Notes: generated from the letters alone by a model not told the origin. A stretch of 64,000 nt of DNA from Cadophora sp. MPI-SDFR-AT-0126 (GCA_020747065.1 JAGMVK010000009.1:1240001-1304000); one strand, 5' to 3'; shown: positions 49,582 to 63,049, numbered from the stretch's first letter. A program made the numbers and translations.

Positions 49582-49931
49582 TCAAGATGTACCCTTCAAA
49601 CTCCTCAAATCCTCTTGTAACCTCTTTATCTCATCCTGGAGTCGCTTGATTTCCATCTCAAGATTCCTGCTCACTGCTACATGTTAGCTTCATCACATCC
49701 CCATCGTTGGCGATATAGCTATAGCTGGGCCTTACTATTTGCATCTTTCGTTTCGGTAGGACTGACTGGGTTGATTCTCGAGGTAAAGTTGACTGTGACA
49801 GCCTTTGAAGAGGGAACTTTAGCAGTTGAGAGTCATTTGCTATGACAAATCTGAATGAGGCAACGTACTGCTGGGCAGGAGGCTCTGTCGACAGGCAAGA
49901 GGGGGAGGAAGTTAAAAGTTTCGGACTTCAT
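49582..49931 (-). CDS. Small coiled-coil protein (74 aa)
   Basis: Three short exons, 49931-49869, 49802-49736 and 49676-49582, have GTACGT and GTAAGG donors, branch-like CTAAA/CTAAC sequences before each acceptor, and phases 0 and 1 that fit. The product starts MKSETFNFLPLLPVDRA and ends in an uninterrupted leucine/isoleucine heptad helix (LEMEIKRLQDEIKRLQEDL), a clear coiled coil of about four heptads. No basic DNA-binding region precedes it, so it is not a bZIP. It may be a dimerising partner or scaffold subunit; function unknown. It lies 220 bp upstream of the unrecognised gene on the same strand, and a single larger gene cannot be excluded, although a stop and a new ATG separate them. Confidence 0.55.
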
Positions 49932-50660
49932 CTTGGATGCCTGGAAAGAAGACATTCGCTACAGAACTTCTTGGTATTGGGAGCAAAATTGAGAAACTGG
50001 TCTGTAGAGACTCGAGATGGGCTGTGAAAGAGCCGGGCTCCTCGGGGCCCAGCTTGGGGTCAATATAGAACCCCAAGATCTCAACAAAGTACCAGCCTCG
50101 AGCGCCGAGTAATCACGGCATTGCCCGTGTTCACGCCACCATCTCCAATCTTCGAAATGTGAGGCTGCTGCCAGAGTCGACAGCATTGCCAAGTCTTCGG
50201 CGTCACGCAATACAGATCCTTTGCAGGCTGCCGAGAAAGTTATGTAACGTGAGAGAGATATGGCGGTCTGGCAAGGTCACTAGTGTTGGTGGAGAAAAAA
50301 ATGCCAAGGACGAAATGCTTGTGACGAAGTATCAATATGTGCTACCGTTATCTCTCAAATGAAGGGAATGATGACCGTTAGCCTTCGGGACATGCTTTCT
50401 GGGGTGCTTGAAAGTGCGGCCCTTGGTTCTCGAGAGTCAGCCTTCGGATTGCAATGCTCACAGATGAATACTTGTTAGTATGTAGTGAGGACGTGAAGTT
50501 CACAGCTGTATTAGATGTCCATGAGAGGAATGACCACGAGTAAAGTCGAGCAAAAACAAAATGATGATCCGATCAGGATTGCAAGAGACCCAGCCCTCAA
50601 CTCCGTCGCTGTGCACCGATACCCAATACCATACCCAAATATCCACAAATGCAGACTAAT
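49932..50660. other. Intergenic region, no gene seen
   Basis: Lies between the small coiled-coil gene and the 3' end of ATG22, both on the minus strand. Short ORFs only. Confidence 0.5.
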
Positions 50661-52884
50661 CTATCTCCTCAATTCACCATCCTCGTTCTCGTTAGCCAGG
50701 AGTCCTTGCTCTTCATGCAAGCTTTGTGATTCGCTAGCTTCAGCGCTCTTGAAACCCTCAATAATCTCTGCTAATCTGACGCCCTCTTCCTTGCCCCTCT
50801 CCACGTCTACAAAGTAGATCAAGGGCGCTGGTAGGCCGACAAGTGCGGCCAGAAACCAGAACGCCGGTCGGATTTCACCAGTTCGATCAACAATGGCACC
50901 TACAATGGCCGGGCCAAATATGCTCGAGCCTTTGTCTGTGATGGCATAAAGGGCATAGAAAGCGGCTTCTGATCCTGGTGGGATAAGCTCTCCAAATAGT
51001 GAGCGACAGTAGCTGCTCAGACCGCCAAGCACGAAACCATAGACGAATCCGAGCGGATACATCTCCCAAGCTTGTTGAAGGCCAATCACGCCCCAATTTT
51101 TCACAAATGGGAGGTAGCCCAAAAGGCCGTATAGCGGGATGACTTCGAAAATACAGATACAAGCTAGGATCGTCTGATGGGGTCGTAAACCAACTTTACG
51201 AGAAATATAGGCCCACGAAAAGGCCCCCAGAACGCCTGCTGTTGTTGCTATCACGTTTATGAATCCTAAGGATGCTGCGTCCATACGGAGTTGAGTTTTA
51301 GCATATAGGACTGCCGTGCCAGAGACTGTAGCAATGGCATCCGATAGGAGGAACCAAGCTCCCAAGAACAAGGTGATGTCCTTCAAGCGGCGTGCAAGTT
51401 TGACAGTCCTCCAAAGAGACATCCACGCATAGGTGATGTATGCAATCCAAGATTTTCTTGCTCCATTAGCATTCGCTGGCAAGGGAGGACCGGGTCGAGG
51501 TCTGAGCCACAGTGCTGCAGGAATCGTAAAGATGCACCACCATGCACCAACCAGAAATAAGGCCAGTCGCAGTGAGAAAGTTGTGCTATGTAGAGCGAAG
51601 ACGATAACAATACAAACACATTGAAGAAACAGTCCTGCGCTGTAACCAATACCAATGCCAGTGGATGATATTTGTGTAGATAGCTGTAACTCGATAGATG
51701 TGAGATTTTTGGCAGGTGGCAAAGGTCGTGTCGGGTCTGGAGCTGGTGATAGAAGAGGAGAACTCGGGTCTTGCAAGTCTTCTGGGGCATTCAGTGAAGC
51801 ATCTGATGGTTGACTTTCCAAAATTGTAGATGATAAGTCTGGCGTGAAATCTGGGCTGTGATATTGTGTTCTTGGATGGTGGCGGACCATGAGCGGTAGG
51901 AATGAGTTGAGTAGCACAAAGCTTGCCCCGAAGCAAGTATTTGAAATCATGGCTAGGAGTGCCGCCAGAAGGTATACCTTGGGGACAACTGGTAGGAAGA
52001 GCATGGTCGCTATCGAGCCCGTGAAGGCGAAGAACAGCAGGAGTCGTTTCCGATAGTTGCCATGGTCTGCAGCACAGCTTATTGATACCACAAGGAGCGC
52101 TTGAAATAATACACTTAGAGAGAACGTGTACATAGCAAAGCTTGCTGTGTTGATCTGTACCCCCAGCACATAAACCACGCATTGTCCAAGATCTTTGACG
52201 GCGTTCGGCCCTGGAAAATTAGGTGGTGGATGCGACGAGCTTGCTGGGCATGGTGTAGTGAGATCAGAGAGTAAAACTCCATTTTCGCGTGCCAGTTGTT
52301 CGAGGGTAATGGGTATGAATGATCCTACGATCCAAGTTAGCATAGTACAGCACACTGGTCATAGCTCTGAGACGCTGGTCCAACATCCCATCCTCGAGCA
52401 GCTCGTATGTTATTATTACGGAGGCTCTCTGAGCCTCCCTACAACCATGAACTGGGCATGGTCCAGGAATTCCAGCAGTTGAGCTCCAAACAGTTGTGCG
52501 GCTCGACATCGCTCAGAAGCTCCAGACAGCTCGAAAGGAGCTTCTCTTGCCCAATCGTCACTCACCCATTCCGCAGATAACGAAAACCTCTGCCGCAAAG
52601 CCATATGCGTACCATCCCGATAGCTCCTTATGACTCGTCAAGCGTGTATCTTCTCCATCGTATTGAGACGGTCCATCTCTGAAACCATGTTCCGGACCCA
52701 TGCTGTCGTTGCCAGAGCTCGAGCGCTCGTCATCTGCCTCGAAGGACGAAGTATAGGAGCGGAATGACCTCTTTGTGCTGTTCGAGGACAATTCCCGTTG
52801 CGGTTGATGTGGTCGCGGTAGAGGGTGAGCGAGAGCGAGAGTGTGAGCGTGAGCTTGAGCTTGGGATTCGTGTCTTGGTACCAT
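50661..52884 (-). CDS. ATG22: Atg22, vacuolar amino acid effluxer
   Basis: Vacuolar membrane permease of the MFS fold that exports leucine and other amino acids released by autophagic breakdown. Exons 52884-52566 and 52324-50661 (241-nt intron, phase 1) give 660 aa. The junction restores the family hallmark: exon 1 ends [21 protein letters not shown] and exon 2 continues [18 protein letters not shown]. The N-terminal about 80 residues are low-complexity and polar. Multiple membrane helices follow, with a long polar loop in the middle (about 290-345) and the [25 protein letters not shown] segment typical of Atg22. The C-terminal tail is acidic. The ATG at 52884 was chosen as the first in-frame ATG. 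Confidence 0.94.
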
Positions 52885-54751
52885 CGTTTGTTGGATGCGA
52901 CGGCTGGCGATTGGGCTACGCTTTGTATGGTTCTGGTATTGGTACAACCTGTAGTAAGCAGAGGCGCTTAAAACATCGTGTTGCCGAGTGGTAAATGGTG
53001 AATGCGAAATGCGAATGAATGCCCGAGATGCAGAGCATCAAGTGTTTGGTCGAAAAGCAAAACCCCCTCCAAAAATGGTGTGTGTTGGAGATGCAATGCA
53101 ATGGAATGGAATGGAATACAATGCAACAATATACACACGACGCTGAATGACAACAAAAGGGGACACAAGCGTAAGAAGATGAAAGGTGGAGGAGAAAGGA
53201 GAGATAGGACGCTGAAGGCTGAAGGCTGAAGCGGCCGCCCTCCCTGCCCTGCCTTGCCCTGCCTTGTCCTGCCTGCACTGGCATTTGCCCCAAAGCTTGG
53301 CGGCAAGTCAACCACCAATCCATGGGATGAAGACAGAGATGAGACAGCAGACAGCTTATCAGTCGCTTTCTTGCCATAGCAAAAGTAGCTTACGTTGTAT
53401 TATTTGGCGGCATTGTTATGTATTGGTATTAGTATTGGTGTGTGAATGTGAACGTGAATAGAATTTTAGAAAGCCAAGACGTTCTGGAATCATTTGACTC
53501 TAGAAGTGCTAATAGGTCTGGAACTGCTATTTCCTTTCATCATTCTAGCTACTTACAGGGTTAGGCAAGTGCTCAATTCAATATTGGTTTGGCCAGTCCT
53601 CCAGTCCCCTAGTCCCCGTTGACGTTCAATCATGAGGTAGCTAGGCAGGTGCAATATTGTTACACCTCCCTACATATGCGTGCAGACTTGCATTTGCATA
53701 GCGCAGTGTACGACAGTCGTGCATAGTGTTAGTAGGTATCAGTATTAATATCTGCAAGAAACACAAGTGACTTATTGGATATCTACTGTCCAAATATTTC
53801 TGGCTCTTTTGAAAATAGGGGGCTTTTCTTTCTTGACTTTGGAGCTTCGGGTGCTCAATGGTTGAACTATGTTCTGGGTATTCATTCCTCTTGTCACTCG
53901 CAGATAGTAACTGTCATGGCAATGGGGGTTCATAGCTGCAATTTTCATAGCACCAATTTCGATGCTTCTTTAGTCGTGTTCATAGTGGATGTAGATTCAA
54001 TAATGAAGGAGACTCTCACTCACCCACTCACCCACTCACCCCAAGATACCTCATTGACTGCGTTTAAATATCTGTCACGTGCAAGTTCCGGCTAAATATC
54101 CCTGCACTGGAAAGGAAGCTGGAACTCTGGCCGCCCAACCCAACCCAATCCAATCCAACCCACGCCTTTCTTTGGCGGTCCGTCCCAAACCACTTTGACC
54201 ATCCATCATCGCCGTCGCCCGTCGCCTTACTCACTACCACGACCATTGCCTTTACCTCACCCCCAACCTCAACCCCAACGTCAACGTCAACACCGTCAAA
54301 AATACCACGAAACAGTACTGATTAATCGAAAAGGCAATATTCCCAGGGGCAACTCCTCTTCTCAATTCTCCCAATCAGCAGCGGCTGCGACTACGCACAG
54401 CCCAACTTCGTCTTCGATCTGCCAGCCACCCTTGCTATACAAAGTCGCGTTCCACCTTGTTATCCTCACCCTCTGGTGCAGAGCCGCTCGTTCAGCCTGT
54501 CAGTTCCCAGAAGCTTGGCGAACATCGCAGTCGCCAGCCTCGGTGGTTTCTATCGATCGCGCCGATGCCCTTTGGCCCTCGACGATAGCGCAGGCTCTGC
54601 TCGTTGAGCCCTTCTCGAACCGCAGCCTTCTTCGCCTCTTGAGATATCAGCCAAGATAGAGTCAACAGAGCGGGCAAAGGTTGAAGCGGGGGTAGTTGGG
54701 GGAGACTTGAGCGGGGTTGAGAGGCCGCAAGAGAATCTCGGAGTAGGGAGG
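52885..54751. other. Divergent intergenic region between ATG22 and MED14
   Basis: 1.87 kb that should hold both promoters. It has simple-sequence patches: ATGGA-type repeats near 53090-53125, GCCTTGCCCT-type repeats near 53240-53275, CCAACC/CCAATC repeats near 54130-54165 and CAACGTCAAC repeats near 54255-54295. The frame of MED14 stays open upstream to about 54608 without an ATG, so an extra 5' exon is conceivable. Confidence 0.5.
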
Positions 54752-57700
54752 ATGCCCGGTGTCATCATGGACCATGGGAGCAGGAATGGCTCACATACGA
54801 ATCACGACAGAGACCAACGGCCGAATGGTATCAACGGGGCTTCATACAGCACGGATAAGATCCAGGACAAAGGGAAAGCTAGAGAATCGCAACAAAACTC
54901 GGGGCCTATGGGCTCAGCCATGTCAAATGGGCTGAATGGAAAATTACCCGAAGGTTCGCGGCACGGCGCTGGAGAGAATGGTGATTCAAGAGCTATGCAG
55001 GCTCGGGTTGACCAACTACCGGAAGAGATTGCTCATATCGCAGAGAACTACTTTCCCCTCTCAATGCTGCTTGCTCGACTGGCGCAAAAAACACATGCAG
55101 ACCTGCTTGGTACCCTTCAGGAATTAGGACAGATGCCCGCTCCTGCTTCAGCGGTAAATGGCAATTCGTCTCACCACACTGCGATCGATGATTCTTCGCC
55201 AGAAAATATCAACAAAAAGTTGCGGTTGATGAATTTTGCAACCTCGTCGCATGAAGCATGGACGAAGGCTTTAGTTATCACAGGCTGGAGTCGGAAGGCG
55301 GAGGACGTTAGCCACCTGATTGATGTGAGGATCCATTTGGAGGCTCAGAAGAAGCTCTACACAGATACGATCGACTTGATGGCCGAAAACAAGAGGGCGC
55401 TACACAATTTCCGATTGCCAAATCCGGACTTGAAGACGGCTTTAGAGGTTTTGGCAACTGGGAAGGCCTCCTGGATGCCGGATGTGAGTTCTACGCTACA
55501 CACCCATGAGGTATCCATGCTGATAAATTTAGCTGAACTACATTCAACCCTCACCATTGACCGCTAAGGAAGTTTTGAGATCTCTAGAGAAGCTCAACAC
55601 TCTCCTCTCGATACGGCTCAATCTGAATGATTATGAAAGCATCCCATTCCATTTCAGAGACTTCACTATCAAGTCAGGTCGTGCTACTTTCTCGGTACCG
55701 GGAGAGTTTGAGATAGATCTCACAATTGCAGATGAAGAACCAGAATCGCAATACTGGTTCATTGACTTCCGATTCCTGTTTCAACCCTCATCAGGGAATA
55801 TGAGCCCTGGAATCCGCTGGCACTTGGAGAACAAAGTCAATGAGGTTCTTCTTAAGGATGGTCTCTCTGGGTGCTACAAGTACTTGCATGAGCTTATCTT
55901 GACTTACAAGATCAACGAATTCCGACGCCAGGCTATCACACTAGCTAGGTCCACGTGGATTGACACATTGAGGGTTGAGATCCTCAACAGGCCTGTCTCA
56001 ATCCAATACTGGCTCAATAGATATGCTGACTTCCGAAACTCAAAAGGTGTCATTGTCAAGGGTACGAAAAGTTGGATTATCCTGGGAGTCCACAGCGGCA
56101 GACGAAAAGACGGCCAGCCAGACCCCAAAGCTACGAGTCGGTTGTTCATCAGATGGTTCCGCGAATCTAGGGAAGTCAAAGACATCGATATTTCATTCGA
56201 TGCTACGGATATTTCCACGGAATCATTACTGAAGTCGGTCATTTCCAAACACGTGGAATATATCCTGACTGCTATCTATCAAACCCTGGCGATCAAGCCC
56301 CTCTTCGCCAATGGGGACCTGGAGTTGTCTCTGAACATCTCTCAAGAGAACCCAGCAGAGTCCGAACTCAAGATACAACTGACAAGTGAACATCGGGTGT
56401 CGATCAAAATTGACCCTATATCCGGTCGTTTTATTTTTGGTCCGATGTGTCGAGCCTTTGCCAATTTTGAAGCTGGGCTGAATGATCGGGTTCAAGATCC
56501 TGCGAGCGACGGACACGTGTGGATTGAGCGACTTCGTCTCTTCCTGATCACGGAAGACCTCTCAACGCGTGCTCTGAGCGTCGGATGGAACAAAGTCAGT
56601 AATCCAGAGCTCCGACTAGATAAAGTTCAGCAATTTGCTGGCAAGGACCATTTGGCAGTTATATGGTTTAGTCGCCATGGCTGGGCTAAAGATTGGTATC
56701 TGGCTGTTTCCCAAAGCATGAGTGGGGAGAAATGGTATCTGATTAAAACGTTAGTCATGTCCCCTGAATTTTATGACACGGAGACTCACTCACCTGTGCA
56801 GCGCCCTGGTACCTACTCCTTTGCAGTCGAATAATCGGGAGGTCGATTGTGCAATCAAACTGCCGATCAAGACATCTTCGCCCAAAACAACCTATTCATT
56901 CCTCTCGACGCTGAATATCTTCGCTGCCGGTATCATCTCTCACTATACCAACATGAAAATCCTCCACGCCAAGCATGTTCACCACATATTAGGGAAGGGG
57001 AGACTTTCTAAAGCCCTTATTCTGCCTTCTCTTTATGCCCGGTTCTCGGACCTTGTTCCGTCAAAAAATCGACTCCCACGTACTGGAAAACCTTGGGCCA
57101 AGGACATCATACGAATCACTTTCCAAGGCGTGGAGATGTTCTCGTCGGATTTCAATGACGCAGACGATCGTGGCAGTCCTGCACAACCACAAATGATGCA
57201 GACGCCCATGACAGGCAGTCAGCCGCCAAGCATCATTCCTAAAAGACCACACAGTGCCGGCGAACGGTCTGTTCTTATCACTGAAGCCCAGATGTTAGTT
57301 CCGCTTCCGCAGGCCCTCTTGAACATTAATGAGCAGGTCGATAAGGATATATTATTCAACGCTCAGAATGGATCATTTGCAATACGATTGCATAGCAGGG
57401 TGGGCGAATCCGTTGTTCCCGTCCTGATTGAGCGCATGGTTCGAGTTGAGCGATTAGTAGAATTTGTCCAGGTACTCCACAAGCATGAGAAGACTCTGGT
57501 CTGTCAGATGGTCTCTCTTGGGAAAATAGTCTTCACCTATCGGTGCAACTCGTCAGCCACCGAGGCAGACGCGATGCATATCGATATGCCATCCGACATG
57601 TACAGGGCAACGGTCGACTTCAGCGCTATGGACAATGTCATGGCGTTAGTCTTGGAAAGGGGAAATCCTCATCTTCGAATCGCAGATGCTCTTGCAAAGA

Positions 57701-58332
57701 TTTTAAATGGGCACGAAGGACTGGATGGAATCGCGACCTTCCTACCACTAACTCTTCCCGTTTTACATGCTCTCGATAGAATCGAAACATCATGGTGCTC
57801 AGACGAGCTAAGCGCAAAAGGAGAAGCATTTATTAATGTCAGGGCAGTTGACTCATACCTCATTAGGTACAACCTCGTCAACCCCTCACCCAACCTCAGC
57901 GCTGGTTTGATGCCTCGAAAGATCGCATTCGAGGTCAGATTGCGGCAACGGAAAGGAGTGCCTTGGTGGTATATCCAACGTACAGACCATGCGCCTCGAG
58001 TGAAAGGAGAGGATGCACTGGATGAAGCACTGAAACCCTTGTGGAATGCTTCGGGTTTGGGATGGCAGGGAATGAGAGTTAGCGCAGTGGCGCAGGGTAG
58101 TGGTGCAGAGACTCTTCTTGTCAAGGTGGATGAAGTCGTGAGGGACTTCGCGATGAGTGGGAAAGGCCTGGACGTCATTGCGCCTGCTCAAGCTTCAACA
58201 CCAGGCCCCCAAAGACAAGGACCTCCGCGACAGCAGCAGCAGAGACAACAGCAGCCAACAACAAGCCACAGTCAAATCCAGAGCCAAGGAAGAAATAATG
58301 CATCGAAACGTGAGGTCGTGGAAATCGATTGA
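54752..58332 (+). CDS. MED14: Mediator subunit 14 (Rgr1)
   Basis: Central scaffold subunit of the Mediator complex, linking head, middle and tail modules at RNA polymerase II promoters. Exons 54752-55483, 55533-56753 and 56827-58332 give 1152 aa. After a Gly/Asn/Arg-rich leader comes the conserved MED14 N-terminal domain (LPEEIAHIAENYFPLSMLL onward, about 85-330), then the long helical and beta-rich body, and a Gln/Pro-rich C-terminal tail. The second intron is less certain: GTCATG keeps phase with the acceptor at 56826, whereas a better-looking GTTAGT donor four bases earlier does not. The start MPGVIMDHG was chosen as the first ATG in a frame open further upstream. Confidence 0.92.
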
Positions 58333-58948
58333 TACAGGCTTTTTAAAACCCAGCGATTAGTTATGGTTGACCAGAAGTACGTATGTGAGCAGGAGCATAG
58401 CGTTGGCGTGGGGTGGCAAGGTTACGATAGTGCAACATTAGTTCTCCTTCCCTTCTTCTGAGATGTGTTCTTCTATCATTTCGGGTTTACTTTACGTTGG
58501 CGTTGGCATTGGCGTTTACGGTGGACGAGCTGTCCTCCCTAGGCGCGGAATGGATAGTTTGCGAGGTTTCCTGCTTTGGCGTTGGGCGGGAGGACGGAGG
58601 CAGCAAGTGGTATTGAAGTCGAAAGGGAGGTACTTAGCTGGTGATGCGCATATGGTACTGAATGTTAGAATTGCTTGCGCACGGAGCCGATGGTTTATGG
58701 TAAATAAATCGAGTGGTCCATGAGGCTATGTGATGGTGATAGCCTTTATTTGCTCGTGCACTTGGTCCAGTTTTGGGTTCTCATGTGCTGGTGATGAACC
58801 GACAATCTGCCTGTCTCTTGCACCAATAGTAGAGGCTAGTATGACTTGGAGCAAGCTTGGCTCAAGTACAGCTCTGAAGTCAACAGATGACTTCACTTCT
58901 GGGCTTGATCGGACGGCTTCGATGACTTCTTGTATAAAGACTTAACAC
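58333..58948. other. 3' side of MED14 to repeat boundary
   Basis: Normal base composition with no supported gene; probably the MED14 3' untranslated region and a spacer. It ends abruptly at 58949, where an LTR and AT-rich sequence begin. Confidence 0.55.
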
Positions 58949-59170
58949 TGTGACGGCTCAACGGAAGTTTATTAATAGCTATAATATAAAGTAGAAAAGA
59001 TAAGAAAGGGAAGAGGTTCTTAAGAAGCCTTGAGTTTAAGTAAGAAAAGTACGGTCGCTAGTTCTGTTGTAATATTATATTTAGTAATCTAGTTATCTAG
59101 TTACTCTAGTCTTATAATCTCTTAATTCTATAATAAGTAAATCCTATGATCTTATAATTAGGTTATTATA
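58949..59170 (+). repeat. LTR of a second family, copy A (about 222 bp)
   Basis: Begins TGTGACGGCTCAACGG and ends GGTTATTATA, which is the RIP-altered mirror of the start, as expected for an LTR of a Gypsy-like element. The first 150 bases match the reverse complement of about 63110-63272, with the differences mainly C-to-T or G-to-A. No matching target-site duplication was found. It marks the sharp left edge of the AT-rich block. Confidence 0.65.
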
Positions 59171-61048
59171 TTAATTTTTCTTTTAAAAAAGGCTTATTTC
59201 TAAGTTATAAAAAAAATTAGTTTTTTATTAATATTATTATATTATTCTTTAATTTATTATAAGTAATATTATTATTAAATTTTTATATTATAATTTAGTA
59301 TTTTAAGAGCTTTAGAAAATTAGAAAATATAAGATAAGTTTAATAGAAATCTTAAAACTTATAAAAATAAGTATAAAAATATATAGTAAAATTGAATTTA
59401 AAGTTTAAATTAAATATTTTTTAATATATTTAGTAGTATAATATATTATTATATTTAAAGTATATATTTAAAATATTTTATACTTCTTATTCTTATTTTA
59501 TATTTATAGTAATTATTTTATCTTAGTTAAAATATATTTAGTTTAGTAAAGAATTATTATTATAATATCATAATTTATTTATAAAAAATACTAAGTAGAT
59601 TTTAATAGACTTAAGTAGTTTTAATTAATATAAATAAACTTTTTTATAAGACTTAGTATAAGTTAGTCTATTAATTATTTAGTTTTCCTTTTAGTTAGTA
59701 AATTTTTTAATTTTTAATAATTACTTATATTTAGTCTCTTATTTTTTAGTAAATTTTTTAATAAGATTTATTTATATTTTATTATTTCTTTTTTTATTAG
59801 TTTTATAAAAATTACTTAATCTTATTTTATATTACTTTATATTATTTTATAAAGACTTAAGCTTTATATTACGAAGCTCTTATCAGCGTAGTAGAGTTAG
59901 CTAGAATAATATTATATTAATTAAGAATTCTAAACTAAAGAAAAAAGAAAAGAAGAAGTAGAATATTACTTAATATTTAAGTAAATATAAGTACTTAATA
60001 GAGCTTATCTTAATTAAGCCTTAGACCTTATCTTATAGTTATTTTATAGTTCTTCTTATAATATATAGTATATAATATATAGTATATAATATAAAGCTTA
60101 ATTATTATTATAGTTTATAATATTGCCTTCTCTTTCTTTTTCTTAAAAAAAGGAATCCTTAGCTTAGTAGCTATTTTCTTATTATTATTATTTAATTTCT
60201 TATAGTTATCTTTTTTATAATAAAATACTTTTAATTACTTAAGTAATATCTTTAGTAGACTAAGTTTATTTTTATATTGTAAGTAGTACTATTTTAGTTT
60301 ATTAAGAGTATACTTAAGGTTATTTACTAGGTACTATTTATTATCTAAGTCTTTATAACTATTTTAGGATACTTAGTATTATTAGTATCTATAGTATTAG
60401 TAATAATCTAGTACTTCTTAAATATAATATTCTTTATTTTATATTAAAAAGGACTATAATTAGAAGTAGCAGATTATTAACTTATTTAAATAAGAGGTCT
60501 ATCGCTGCCTTTTTTAATTTACTAGCGTAAAAGACTAGGTATTTTAAGGCTAAGTAGTTTAGAAGGTCTAATTTAAATAAGTAACTTTTTTTAACTAAGA
60601 TCTTACATAACTTAGTATTTTTTATATCTAACTTCTTATTTAGTCTTATATTCTTCTAATTTTTAGTAGTAATCTATATAAAATCTCTAATATTAAAGTC
60701 TATTTTATAATAGTAGTAATTAAAGTTAGTAATTATTTTCTTTTATAACTTACTTATATTATTTTTTATAAAGTTTATTCTTACTTTAACTTTTTTTATC
60801 AAGTCGTAAGTCTTTTATATATTTAATTAAACTTAGTAGACTTATATATCTTAACTTACTAATCGAAGGTAATCTACGAAAGGCGTATATAAATTAGCTT
60901 ATAAGATAAGAACCTTATAAAAGAATAAGATAAAACTAACTAAGTATAGTTTATTAAGAGTATAAGATCTTTCTAATTATTTTAATTATAATTAACGAAA
61001 AATTATAGTTATTAGTTAATATATTAGTTTATAATCTTAGTTTATTTA

Positions 61049-61263
61049 TATCGGTTTAATACCGAATATAAGCTAAGAATCAAACGTAAATATCATGTAT
61101 ATATATATTAAGCTTAATAGTATAGAAAATCTATGTATTTCTAAGAAAGGGCAGAAGATACTAGACTATATACTACCTTTAAAACGTTACTAAATCGCCT
61201 TCGTAAGTAGTCCTACCCTCTATTCTAGCTAAGACATATCTTATATAGGCCTATGAACTAACA
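61049..61263 (-). repeat. 215-bp LTR, copy 2, solo with target duplication
   Basis: Exactly 215 bp and aligned without gaps to copies 1 and 3 on the opposite strand. It is bordered on both sides by the same five bases, ATTTA (61044-61048 and 61264-61268), a perfect target-site duplication. No second LTR in the same orientation is nearby, so this is a solo LTR left by recombination between the two LTRs of a former insertion inside older AT-rich sequence. Confidence 0.85.
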
Positions 61264-63049
61264 ATTTATTAGTAAGAGTGTAGTAAGCTATAAATAACTT
61301 AATGTTTACTTAAATAATCTTATAAATATATTTTTAAAAATTATTTATAAATTATAGTCTTTAATTAAAAATAATTAAATTAAGGAATTTATAATAGTAA
61401 ATAAAGTAAATAAAGAATATATAAGCTAAGTCTTTTAAGTTCGTATTCTTTTTATAGAAAATACTAATAGTTTTTAAGAATAAGTTAATTTAAGAAATAA
61501 GCTAAATAACTATAAATAACTATAAATAAGAATAAAGTATTAATAAAAATTATAAAATTTAAGAAATAATTAAACTCTTTTAATAATAGTAAGTTCTTTT
61601 TAATACTAGATTATAAATACCTTATCTAAATTAAAAGAGATCCTTTTAGTACTAATAATAAAGCTAAAGTATTTAGTACTTATAACCTTAAATTTATATT
61701 AAAGTTATAAGCTTTTTATTTTTAGAATTTATTCGAATATAATAAAATACTTAATAAATATCTAGTTTTATAAAAAGCTTAGCTTTAGAGATTTATTTAA
61801 GTGTTTTATTAATAAAAAGAAGTAAGTACTAATCTTTTTTTATAAATAAGTTTAATTTCTAAATTTAATATAAAACTAAAAAACTCTATTTATTTTTTAA
61901 ATAAATAAAATAAGAGATAAAAAAAATCTTAGCTAAGCTTAATAAATCTCTTAATAAAGTTATCTAGGAAATACTTTTTTAGAGCTTTTAGTTCTATTAT
62001 AGATATATTATAAAATAGATTATACTTAAAGTCGAGTTCTTTATTAAGCTTAATCTTATAATTTATAAGTTAGTAAAATAATAGCTTATTTAAAGTAGAT
62101 TTAGAAAATATATAAAAGAACTTATTAGTATATTCTAATAGTAATTAAGAAGACTTAACTAGTTTTATATTTATTATACTAAGAATTACTTATATTATAT
62201 AGTCTTAATTTTATAAAAAAGTAATTAAATAGTTTATTTTAAATAGAATAGTAGTAAATATCTTATTCTTTATATTCTAAAGTATTATATAAAAAGTAAA
62301 GATACTTATAGTATTAATATTTAAGAGAAGTAGAATAATTTATAAAGTAGTTTAAGTATCTTCTTAGTTTAGATTCTAAAGTATTTTTTATATTATCTCT
62401 TATTCTAATTATAATAAGCTAAGCTTTTTCCTAAGAGTAAAAATAAAGTAAAGAATTAGAGTAATCTCTAAGACTAAAAGAGATTTATATTCTAGATTAT
62501 AGATTTAATAGAAAAGTAAGTCTTATATTAAAGTATCTCTTTAATTTATATCTTACTAAAGTATAATACTCTTTTAGAAACTAAAAAACTTCTTTCTCTT
62601 AATAATTAATACTAATATTATATTTAGTAAATTATATATAACTAAGAATAATATTATAACTACTAAGGTTTAAAAGTATAAAAAGTATTTAATAAAAGTA
62701 TCTTCTTTTAATATAAGTATTTAGTATATTATACTTCGTAATAAAGTAAGTATTATTCTTATTAAACTTAGATACTTTAATTAAGTAGAGAAAAGAAGAA
62801 GTAAAGAGTCTAAGGTATTTTCTAAGAGAGTAAGTAAAAGAAGTATTTATAATAGGTAGTGTAATAAGGCGTATATTCAGAATCAGGGTGTTGCCTTAGG
62901 TAACCTTAGTTGCGAGCCTTAGTAAGCTCCCTCCGCTTATAAGAGCTTCCCTTTACTTATAGAATTAGAAAAATTAAAGACTTTTTTTATCTTAAATTTC
63001 AGCTATAAGTAGCTTCTTATATTTTACTCCTAGGTTTAGTAATCTACTT

